From: Lachnospiraceae bacterium UBA1251
Lineage (GTDB): Bacteria > Bacillota > Clostridia > Lachnospirales > Lachnospiraceae
Length of the DNA: 6,902 bases
Direction of reading: 5' to 3'
Assembly (NCBI GenBank): GCA_002308255.1
Contig: DBVZ01000145.1
Coordinates: 2,810-9,711, forward strand
Made by a program: the position numbers and the translations under genes. Shown here piece by piece: positions 1 through 5,280 of the stretch. Numbering within the stretch: the first letter of the stretch is position 1; each line of letters starts with the position of its first letter. The notes below the pieces were generated by a model. The model was given only the letters and a program-made list of their open reading frames with translations, was not told where the DNA came from and did no database searches.

Positions 1-1025
1 GAACGAACGGAAAGACCACGACGACTTCCCTGCTCGGAAAGATCATGTCGGACTATGATCCGAACACATTTATCGTCGGAAACATCGGAACGGCCTGGAC
101 GACGGTCGCCGCAAAAACGGATGACAGTTCCCGGATCGTTGCCGAGATCTCGTCGTTCCAGCTGGAGACGGCGGACACGTTTCATGCGCACGTCAGCAGT
201 ATCCTGAACATCACGGAGGATCACCTGAACCGCCATCATACCATGGAGGAGTACACGAGAGTCAAAGAGCTGGTGACGCTCCATCAGGACCGGAATGATT
301 TCTGCGTTCTCAATTATGAGGACGCAAGGCTGCGGGCATTCGGAGAAGCCCTCGAAGACCGCACGCAGGTGGTCTGGTTTTCTTCCGCCCGGCCGGTGGA
401 AGGCGGAATGTGGCTTCAGGACGGGGACATCATGACGGACCTGAACGGGATCGGGAAACTGATCGGCGTGAAGGAAGCGAAGATCATCGGCGTGCACAAT
501 TACGAAAATATCATGGCGGCAGCAGCGATGGCTGTCTGCGCCGGTATTCCCGTCGAAAATATCAGGGCTTCGATCCGCGATTTTACCGCCGTGCCGCACC
601 GGATCGAGTTTGTCCGGGAGGTCGGAGGCGTCATTTACTATAATGATTCCAAAGGAACCAATCCGGATGCCGCGATCAAGGGGATCGAGGCGATGGAGCG
701 TCCGACTCTGCTGATCGGAGGAGGATACGACAAGGGATCTGATTATAAGCCCTGGATCCGGGCATTTGGCGGAAAAGTGAAATATCTTGTTCTGGAAGGC
801 GCGACAAGGGAGGCGATCCGGGAGGCTGCGCTTTCCTGCGGATTCCCGGAGGACAGGATCATCATGCGGGAAACGATGGACGAGGCGCTGACGTTCTGCA
901 TTGAGAATGCGGAACCGGGAGACGCCGTTCTTCTGTCGCCGGCATGCGCAAGCTGGGGAGAATTTGAAAATTATGAGTGCAGGGGCGAGGCGTTCAAAGC
1001 GAGAGTCGCAGGTATTAAGGATTAA
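1..1025 (+). CDS. murD: UDP-N-acetylmuramoylalanine--D-glutamate ligase (MurD), 5' end outside window
   Basis: Cytoplasmic Mur ligase that adds D-glutamate to UDP-MurNAc-L-Ala using ATP, an early peptidoglycan precursor step. The open frame runs through the left edge: the first codons read (G)TNGKTTTTSLLGKIM, the Mur ligase ATP-binding P-loop, so the ATG at 45 is internal and not the start. Further MurD landmarks are EISSFQLE (144-167), NITEDHLNRHH (207-239), a lysine at 264-266 in the place of the carbamylated lysine of the family, HNYENIMAA (495-521), NDSKGTNPDA (642-671), GGGYDKGSDY (about 717-746) and the C-terminal SPACASWGEF block from 936. About 340 residues are present; a full MurD is near 450, so roughly 110 N-terminal residues (the UDP-binding domain) are missing only because the window begins here. 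The stop TAA is at 1023-1025, and the last 53 nt overlap divIB. Identification is secure. Confidence 0.96.
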   Translation, partial: TNGKTTTTSLLGKIMSDYDPNTFIVGNIGTAWTTVAAKTDDSSRIVAEISSFQLETADTFHAHVSSILNITEDHLNRHHTMEEYTRVKELVTLHQDRNDFCVLNYEDARLRAFGEALEDRTQVVWFSSARPVEGGMWLQDGDIMTDLNGIGKLIGVKEAKIIGVHNYENIMAAAAMAVCAGIPVENIRASIRDFTAVPHRIEFVREVGGVIYYNDSKGTNPDAAIKGIEAMERPTLLIGGGYDKGSDYKPWIRAFGGKVKYLVLEGATREAIREAALSCGFPEDRIIMRETMDEALTFCIENAEPGDAVLLSPACASWGEFENYECRGEAFKARVAGIKD

Positions 1026-1917
1026 GATCCTCCTTGCGGCGGCGGTCCTCATCTTTGCGTTTCTCCTTATCTTCGCGACGGACGCGATCCGGGTCACGGG
1101 AAACCATCACGTGACCGGGAATGAAGTGAGGGCGATGTTCGAGGAGCAGAAGGTATCCTCCAATACGGTTCTCCTGTATCTGTATAATCTCGTCCGGCCA
1201 ATCCGGGACCGCAATTTTATAGACCATGTGACGCTCCGTTTTGCCGGACCGCGGACACTGGTCGCGGAAGTGCACGAAAAGCAGCTCGCAGGTTACTTCG
1301 AGTCAAACGGGAAATACTGGTATTTTGACCGTCTCGGGGTGATCGAGGCCGGTTCGGACATGCCGGAGACTTCGCTCGAGGAAGGAAAGCCGTATATTCC
1401 TCTGGTCGGAGGACTCACGGCCGGCTCGCCGGCGCTGGGTGATCCCATGCCCGCTGCCGATACGGGCTTTTACGAAAAACTTGGAAATCTGCAGACCGTT
1501 CTGTCAAGGGAACACCTGATCCCCGACACGGTCTATGTGGATGAAGAATATGACGTGTATCTGACCTACGGGAAGATCACGGTGGAGCTCGGAGACCTGA
1601 ATTCCCTCGAGGCGAGGATGCACGCGCTGTCGGATATCCTGCCGAATACGGAAGGCATGGAAGGGACGCTTCTCCTAGGGGATTATGACGGGAGCGAGGA
1701 CGGGGTCGTCTTCCGGAAAAAAGAGAAGGAAACCGTGAAGGCGGAAGAGATCCGGGAAGAGAGTGAAGAGGACGGTGCCGCACCCGACCCGTCAGGAGAA
1801 GCAGCTGAAGAGCCGGAAACAACCGGGGAGGAAGGCGCTTTGGAAGACGGTGAAGCCGGTCGGGAAGCCTCCGAATCCGGGGAAACAGCTCCGGAAGAGA
1901 GCGGAAACGGGGATTGA
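973..1917 (+). CDS. divIB: Cell division protein DivIB/FtsQ (POTRA domain) with long acidic C-terminal tail
   Basis: Predicted 314-residue bitopic membrane protein of the divisome; in the DivIB/FtsQ family it bridges FtsL/DivIC and the septal synthase outside the membrane. Visible: a short basic cytoplasmic tail (residues 1-16, ARRSKRESQ...RIK), one membrane segment (about 17-38), a POTRA-like domain starting IRVTGNHHVTGNEV (39-52 on), then a beta-type region to about residue 235 containing GKITVELGDLNSLEARM (200-216). Residues 250-314 form a Glu/Gly/Pro/Ser-rich, strongly acidic, probably disordered tail. The ATG at 973 is preceded by GGGGAG (955-960) at a rather long 12 nt; an in-frame TTG at 964 is possible but too close to that site, and any later start would cut the membrane segment. 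The start therefore overlaps murD by 53 nt. The family call rests on architecture, position between murD and ftsZ, and modest motif likeness, since these proteins diverge fast. Confidence 0.85.
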   Translation: MSAGARRSKRESQVLRIKILLAAAVLIFAFLLIFATDAIRVTGNHHVTGNEVRAMFEEQKVSSNTVLLYLYNLVRPIRDRNFIDHVTLRFAGPRTLVAEVHEKQLAGYFESNGKYWYFDRLGVIEAGSDMPETSLEEGKPYIPLVGGLTAGSPALGDPMPAADTGFYEKLGNLQTVLSREHLIPDTVYVDEEYDVYLTYGKITVELGDLNSLEARMHALSDILPNTEGMEGTLLLGDYDGSEDGVVFRKKEKETVKAEEIREESEEDGAAPDPSGEAAEEPETTGEEGALEDGEAGREASESGETAPEESGNGD

Positions 1918-1946
1918 ATCCTTCTTCATAATTTCGTAAAAACTTC

Positions 1947-1975
1947 TTGATAAATCGGAACAAAACCTATATCAT
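1947..1975 (+). promoter_or_regulatory. Probable sigma-A promoter of ftsZ
   Basis: TTGATA (1947-1952) and TATCAT (1970-1975) are separated by 17 nt, one mismatch from consensus in each hexamer. They lie in a sharply AT-rich 131-nt gap between divIB and ftsZ that contrasts with the G+C-richer coding sequence around it. Initiation near 1982 would leave a leader of roughly 65 nt before the ftsZ start. A perfect TATAT-C-ATATA palindrome (1968-1978) covers the -10 hexamer. This would let ftsZ be expressed apart from the upstream murD-divIB transcript. The promoter is predicted from sequence only. Confidence 0.6.
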
Positions 1976-1983
1976 ATAAATGT

Positions 1984-2009
1984 TGTATCAGCTTTATACA
2001 TAAGTATGT
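1984..2009 (+). repeat. Overlapping inverted repeats in the ftsZ leader
   Basis: TGTAT (1984-1988) and ATACA (1996-2000) form an inverted repeat around 7 nt. A second one, ACATA-AG-TATGT (1998-2009), shares its first bases with the end of the first. They lie at and just downstream of the predicted transcription start. They could be an operator for a dimeric repressor or weak mRNA hairpins; in such AT-rich DNA, chance is a real alternative. Confidence 0.3.
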
Positions 2010-2033
2010 TTATATAAGGGGTATCCGGGAAAC

Positions 2034-2051
2034 AAAGGAGGAATAGTTTTG
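2034..2051 (+). promoter_or_regulatory. Shine-Dalgarno site that fixes the TTG start of ftsZ
   Basis: AAAGGAGG (2034-2041) matches the anti-Shine-Dalgarno strongly and is followed after 7 nt by TTG (2049-2051). No ATG or GTG in the ftsZ frame competes at a similar spacing, and the resulting N-terminus MLEIS matches the way Bacillota FtsZ proteins begin. A perfect site with a weaker start codon is consistent with tuned rather than maximal translation. Confidence 0.85.
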
Positions 2052-3203
2052 TTAGAGATTTCTACGAATGAATCGGAAGCGGCTGCGAAGATTGTCGTAA
2101 TCGGCGTCGGCGGCGCAGGAAATAATGCAGTAAACCGCATGGTCGACGAATCGATCGGCGGTGTGGAATTTGTCGGCGTCAATTCGGATAAACAGGCGCT
2201 GACGATGTGCAAAGCCCCGGCGATCCTGCAGATCGGGGAAAAAGTGACCAAGGGCCTTGGTTGCGGCGCGAAGCCGGAGATCGGCGAGCAGGCGGCAAAA
2301 GAGAGCGTCGATGAGCTGAAGCAGCTCATGGTCGGCGCGGACATGGTCTTCGTTACCTGCGGTATGGGCGGCGGCACCGGAACGGGCGCGGCTCCCGTGA
2401 TCGCATCGATCGCGAAAGAACTGGGTATCCTCACAGTCGGTGTTGTGACCAAGCCGTTCCGCTTTGAGGCGAAAGCCCGCATGAACAACGCGATCCAGGG
2501 CATTGAGAAACTGAAACAGAACGTGGATACGCTGATTGTGATCCCGAATGACAAACTGCTTGAGATCGTCGACAGACGCACGACGATGCCGGAAGCGCTC
2601 AAGAAGGCGGATGAAGTCCTGCAGCAGGCGGTTCAGGGTATTACCGATCTTATCAATACACCGGCTCTTATCAACCTTGACTTTGCGGATATTCAGACGG
2701 TTATGACCAACGGCGGCGTTGCTCATATCGGAATCGGAACCTCGAAGGGCGACGAAAAGGCACTCGAAGCTGTCCAGCAGGCAGTGGAGAGCCCGCTTCT
2801 CGAGACCACGATCACCGGCGCGAAGAACGTCATCATCAATATCCGCGGTGATATTTCCCTTATGGACGCGAACGATGCAGCTTCTTACGTGCAGAATCTT
2901 ACCGGCGAAGAAGCGAATATCATCTTCGGTGCGCTTTATGATGACAGCGAACTTGATTCCTGCAGCATCACCGTGATCGCTACCGGTCTTCAGAGCGCGG
3001 ATGACGTTAAGAAGACGAGCCGTCCGTTTGCTTCCTCCTCCGCATTCTTCACAGGCGGAGCGGAAATGCGTCCGCAGGGCTTTGCCCCGCAGAAAGCTCC
3101 GGAGGCGCCGAAAGCTTCTCCGATTCTGCAGCAGCCGGAAGTACAGTCTAACGTCCAGAAAAAAGATATCCAGATTCCGGATTTCCTTCGCAACAGACGG
3201 TAA
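2049..3203 (+). CDS. ftsZ: Cell division GTPase FtsZ
   Basis: Tubulin-like GTPase of 384 residues that polymerises into the cytokinetic Z-ring on the inner face of the membrane. The GTP-binding part shows [13 protein letters not shown] (19-31) and the tubulin signature [12 protein letters not shown] (105-116). The catalytic T7-loop NLDFAD (209-214), which completes the active site of the neighbouring subunit, is intact. The globular part ends near residue 318, followed by a Ala/Pro/Gln-rich linker (about 320-372) and the conserved C-terminal peptide [12 protein letters not shown] (373-384), the docking site for membrane anchors such as SepF or FtsA. Length is normal for Bacillota. Translation starts at TTG (2049). 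It follows divIB after 131 nt with its own likely promoter and is closed by an intrinsic terminator 14 nt after the stop, so it is probably both the last gene of the dcw transcript and a separate unit. No ftsA or sepF is visible in the window. Identification is secure. Confidence 0.98.
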   Translation: MLEISTNESEAAAKIVVIGVGGAGNNAVNRMVDESIGGVEFVGVNSDKQALTMCKAPAILQIGEKVTKGLGCGAKPEIGEQAAKESVDELKQLMVGADMVFVTCGMGGGTGTGAAPVIASIAKELGILTVGVVTKPFRFEAKARMNNAIQGIEKLKQNVDTLIVIPNDKLLEIVDRRTTMPEALKKADEVLQQAVQGITDLINTPALINLDFADIQTVMTNGGVAHIGIGTSKGDEKALEAVQQAVESPLLETTITGAKNVIINIRGDISLMDANDAASYVQNLTGEEANIIFGALYDDSELDSCSITVIATGLQSADDVKKTSRPFASSSAFFTGGAEMRPQGFAPQKAPEAPKASPILQQPEVQSNVQKKDIQIPDFLRNRR

Positions 3204-3216
3204 AGAATGAAACGTT

Positions 3217-3260
3217 CCCCTTGGGATTGTCCGGAAACGTGCAGTCCCGGGGGTTTTTCT
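3217..3260 (+). terminator. Intrinsic terminator after ftsZ
   Basis: The 5' arm CCCCTTGGGATTGT (3217-3230) pairs with GCAGTCCCGGGGG (3241-3253): GGGATTGT with GCAGTCCC including two G-U pairs, then CCCC with GGGG, with a TT/G mismatch between the two helices. The loop is 10 nt and the hairpin is followed at once by TTTTTCT. It lies 14 nt after the ftsZ stop codon, so it should end the dcw/ftsZ transcript. Confidence 0.85.
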
Positions 3261-3280
3261 TTGCACAAAAGCATTAAAAG

Positions 3281-3313
3281 CGGAACACTGCCGGAGAGTG
3301 TTCCGTTCTTTTC
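3281..3313 (+). terminator. Second hairpin between ftsZ and nrdR, terminator-like or nrdR leader structure
   Basis: CGGAACACT (3281-3289) and AGTGTTCCG (3297-3305) form a perfect 9-bp stem with a 7-nt loop, followed by TTCTTTTC and preceded by AAAAG. It may be a backup terminator for ftsZ, perhaps also working on the opposite strand. Because no good promoter is visible between it and nrdR (3361), it could instead sit in the nrdR leader. The T-run is interrupted, so efficiency is uncertain. Confidence 0.5.
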
Positions 3314-3360
3314 GGAAAGACGCGGAAGCCCGGCAGAGGTAAGAAACAGGGGGAGCGGGC

Positions 3361-3819
3361 ATGAAATGTCCTTATTGCGGAAATGACAATACCCGAGTGG
3401 TGGATTCGAGACCGGTCGACGACAATACGGCGATCAGAAGAAGGCGCCTGTGCGACAACTGCGGAAAGCGGTTTACGTCTTACGAGAAGGCGGAAACGAT
3501 CCCGCTGCGCGTTGTCAAGAAAGATCAGATGAGGGAAGAATTTGACCGCTCGAAGATCGAAGCGGGAATTCTGCGCGCGTGCCACAAACGTCCTATTTCG
3601 GCAGAGCAGATCGAAAGAACGGTCGATCAGATCGAGAAGGATGTATATAATAAAGAAGCGAGAGAGATCGAGAGCACACAGATCGGGGAGATCGTCATGA
3701 AATATCTGCAGGATCTCGATCCGGTCGCTTACGTGCGTTTCGCGAGCGTTTACAGGGAATTCAAGGATGTGGACACATTCATGAAAGAACTGGAACGGCT
3801 TATGAAAGCCGGAAAATAA
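3361..3819 (+). CDS. nrdR: Transcriptional repressor NrdR (zinc ribbon plus ATP-cone)
   Basis: Nucleotide-sensing repressor of ribonucleotide reductase genes; the ATP-cone reads ATP/dATP and the zinc ribbon contributes to DNA binding at NrdR boxes. The 152-residue protein has the usual length. The zinc ribbon uses C3, C6, C31 and C34 (MKCPYC ... LCDNCG) with the conserved VVDSRP and IRRRR stretches between them, and the ATP-cone covers about residues 49-139, with VRFASVYREFKD (125-136) near its end. AGGGGGAG (3348-3355) precedes the ATG at 5 nt. pyrH follows after 19 nt, so nrdR heads an apparent nrdR-pyrH-frr unit joining deoxynucleotide control, pyrimidine nucleotide supply and ribosome recycling. 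No obvious promoter is visible in the 100 nt upstream, and no ribonucleotide reductase gene lies in the window. Identification is secure. Confidence 0.97.
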   Translation: MKCPYCGNDNTRVVDSRPVDDNTAIRRRRLCDNCGKRFTSYEKAETIPLRVVKKDQMREEFDRSKIEAGILRACHKRPISAEQIERTVDQIEKDVYNKEAREIESTQIGEIVMKYLQDLDPVAYVRFASVYREFKDVDTFMKELERLMKAGK

Positions 3820-3838
3820 ACGGAAGGAGCTTATCACG

Positions 3839-4540
3839 ATGAACAGGGTCCTGCTGAAACTGAGCGGAGAGGCACTTGCCGGCGCCGCCAAAAAGGGGCT
3901 CGATAACGAGACCGTGCGCAAAGTCGCAAAACAGGTAAAGGAGATCACGGATGCGGGCATCCGCGTGGGGATCGTCATCGGCGGCGGAAATTTCTGGCGC
4001 GGGGACGAGCATGAAGCGGAGATCGAGAGGACAAAAGGCGATCAGATCGGCATGCTTGCGACAGTGATCAACTGCATCTATGTATCGGAGGTCTTCCGGA
4101 AGGAAGGGATTGCAACGAGTGTAATGACGCCGTTCACGATCGGCGCGTTTACGCAGCTCTTTAACAAAGACGCGGCTATGAAAGCACTGGATGCGGGAGA
4201 GGTCGTATTCTTCGCGGGCGGTACGGGAAATCCGTATTTTTCCACGGATACGGCTACGGTTCTGCGCGCGCTCGAGATCGAGGCGGATACCATCCTGATG
4301 GCAAAATCGATCGACGGCGTATATGATAAGGATCCGGCGAAATATCCGGACGCGAAGCGCTTCGACACCATCACGATCGACGAAGTGGTGAAGAAGGAAC
4401 TGGGAGTTATTGACGGCGCAGCTGCGGTAATGGTGAAAGAGAACAGGATGCCGCTGTTCGTATTTGATCTGAACGCGGAAAATGCGATCGCCATGGCCGC
4501 GAAAGGTCTTGCGGTCGGAACGGAAGTCGTTCCGGACTGA
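3839..4540 (+). CDS. pyrH: UMP kinase (PyrH)
   Basis: Cytoplasmic hexameric bacterial UMP kinase of the amino-acid-kinase fold; converts UMP and ATP to UDP and ADP and feeds all pyrimidine nucleotides. Visible motifs in 233 residues: KLSGE (7-11), IGGGNFWRG (47-55), the DQIGMLATVIN helix (68-78), GGTGNPYFSTDTA (127-139) and GVYDKDP (160-166). A segment usually reading MD-S/A-TA is here IDGAA (191-195), a mild variation near the nucleotide-binding end; the aspartate is kept. AAGGAG (3824-3829) stands 9 nt before the ATG. It lies 19 nt after nrdR and 17 nt before frr. The pyrH-frr pair is very widely conserved, but the usual rpsB-tsf genes in front are replaced here by nrdR. Identification is secure. 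Confidence 0.97.
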   Translation: MNRVLLKLSGEALAGAAKKGLDNETVRKVAKQVKEITDAGIRVGIVIGGGNFWRGDEHEAEIERTKGDQIGMLATVINCIYVSEVFRKEGIATSVMTPFTIGAFTQLFNKDAAMKALDAGEVVFFAGGTGNPYFSTDTATVLRALEIEADTILMAKSIDGVYDKDPAKYPDAKRFDTITIDEVVKKELGVIDGAAAVMVKENRMPLFVFDLNAENAIAMAAKGLAVGTEVVPD

Positions 4541-4557
4541 TAAAGGAGGCAAAAGGG

Positions 4558-5109
4558 ATGAGTGAAAGAATTGCTGTCTATGAAGAGAAAATGCAGAAAT
4601 CGATCAAGAGCCTTGAAAACGATCTGCAGGGGATCCGTGCGGGACGTGCGAATCCGCATGTGCTTGACAAGATTACCGTGAATTATTACGGGGCGCCGAC
4701 TTCTTTGCAGCAGGTCGCCAATATTACGATCCCAGAAGCCCGCGTGATCCAGATCCAGCCGTGGGAATCCAAGATGATCAAAGAGATCTCCAAGGCGATC
4801 ATGGCTTCGGACGTAGGCATCACCCCCGCCGATGACGGCCGTGTGATCCGGCTCGTTTTCCCGGAGCTTACCGAGGAACGGCGCAAAAATCTCGTCAAGG
4901 ACGTCAGGAAAAAGGGAGAGGGCGCCAAAGTCGCCATCCGCAATATCCGCCGCGACGGAAATGATATGCTGAAGAAACTGAAAAAGGAAGGCGTATCGGA
5001 GGACGAAGTAAAGGATCTTGAGGATGATCTGCAGAAAATGTCCGAGAAATATGTCAAGGAGATCGACAAGATCGTCGAAGAGAAATCGGCGGATATCCTG
5101 AAAGTGTGA
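4558..5109 (+). CDS. frr: Ribosome recycling factor (RRF)
   Basis: Works with EF-G to split the post-termination ribosome into subunits. The 183-residue protein has the family length: helical domain I is made of residues 1-30 and about 105-183, and the small beta domain II is about 31-104. Conserved stretches are GIRAGRANPHVLDKITV (25-41), YYGAPTSLQQVANI (43-56), PEARVIQIQPWE (59-70), FPELTEERRKNLVK (101-114) and VAIRNIRRD (125-133), including the arginines of domain I that contact the ribosome. AAAGGAGG (4542-4549) lies 8 nt before the ATG. The stop at 5107-5109 is only 15 nt before the P1 stem of the manganese riboswitch and no terminator stands between them, so the frr transcript probably runs into the riboswitch. 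Neither uppS nor cdsA, common followers of frr, is present. Identification is secure. Confidence 0.98.
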   Translation: MSERIAVYEEKMQKSIKSLENDLQGIRAGRANPHVLDKITVNYYGAPTSLQQVANITIPEARVIQIQPWESKMIKEISKAIMASDVGITPADDGRVIRLVFPELTEERRKNLVKDVRKKGEGAKVAIRNIRRDGNDMLKKLKKEGVSEDEVKDLEDDLQKMSEKYVKEIDKIVEEKSADILKV

Positions 5110-5124
5110 ACCAATTTTATACCT

Positions 5125-5229
5125 GATAAAAGGGAGTAGCAAAACGGCGGAAGCCGGAATTGAGATCGCCATACCCGGTGCGGCCTGAGGGTACGCACCC
5201 GTATCAATTGAGATTGCAAGACTTTTATC
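5125..5229 (+). promoter_or_regulatory. yybP-ykoY family manganese riboswitch aptamer
   Basis: The two conserved ends of the family are present: AAAAGGGAGTAGC (5128-5140) at the 5' side and GCAAGACTTTT (5216-5226) at the 3' side, like the AAAGGGGAGUAGC and GCAAGACCUUU of known members. P1 is GATAAAAG (5125-5132) with CTTTTATC (5222-5229), 8 perfect pairs. Inside are a P2 hairpin CGGC-GGAA-GCCG (5145-5156), a stem AATTGA (5158-5163) with TCAATT (5204-5209), and a distal stem GGTGCG (5177-5182) with CGCACC (5194-5199) extended by ATAC (5171-5174) with GTAT (5201-5204). Members of this family bind Mn2+ and switch on genes for metal export or metal homeostasis. The element lies directly between frr and a permease gene and overlaps a terminator. 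Recognition is by eye, from memory of the consensus, without a covariance-model search. Confidence 0.88.
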
Positions 5230-5268
5230 ATGACTTTGCGGGGTCATGATAAAAGTCTTTGTTTTTTT
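5218..5268 (+). terminator. Riboswitch-controlled intrinsic terminator (expression platform)
   Basis: AAGACTTTTATCATGAC (5218-5234) and GTCATGATAAAAGTCTT (5243-5259) form a perfect 17-bp stem with an 8-nt loop, followed by TGTTTTTTT (5260-5268). The 5' arm contains the entire 3' strand of aptamer P1 (5222-5229), so P1 and terminator cannot form together. Mn2+ stabilisation of P1 should prevent termination, giving an ON switch for the permease downstream. The permease ribosome site begins at 5269, just after the T-run. Confidence 0.92.
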
Positions 5269-5280
5269 GAGGTAACAATG
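5269..5280 (+). promoter_or_regulatory. Ribosome site that places the permease start at 5278
   Basis: GAGG (5269-5272) followed after 5 nt by ATG (5278-5280). An in-frame ATG at 5230 lies inside the terminator hairpin, has no ribosome site, and would add 16 hydrophilic residues before the first membrane segment, so 5278 is preferred. Confidence 0.85.

Noticed and set aside
45..47. ATG at 45 as the start of murD
   Set aside because: The frame stays open to the left edge and encodes the P-loop TNGKTTTTSLLGK just before this codon, so the methionine is internal.
901..972. ATG at 901 as the divIB start
   Set aside because: It would add 24 residues lying wholly within conserved MurD C-terminal coding sequence, with no ribosome site before it.
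1911..1921. GGATT-G-AATCC palindrome at the divIB stop as a terminator
   Set aside because: A one-base loop and no following T-run; it cannot act as an intrinsic terminator.
2052..3362. Long antisense open frame opposite ftsZ (about 436 codons)
   Set aside because: It mirrors the codon structure of ftsZ, is rich in Arg, His and Asp, shows no domain, and has no ribosome site.
4078..5247. Antisense open frame spanning pyrH, frr and the riboswitch
   Set aside because: It crosses two secure genes and a structured RNA and has no recognisable protein motif.
5230..5277. ATG at 5230 as the permease start
   Set aside because: It lies in the terminator stem, lacks a ribosome site, and would add a hydrophilic stretch unlike the family; ATG 5278 has GAGG at proper spacing.
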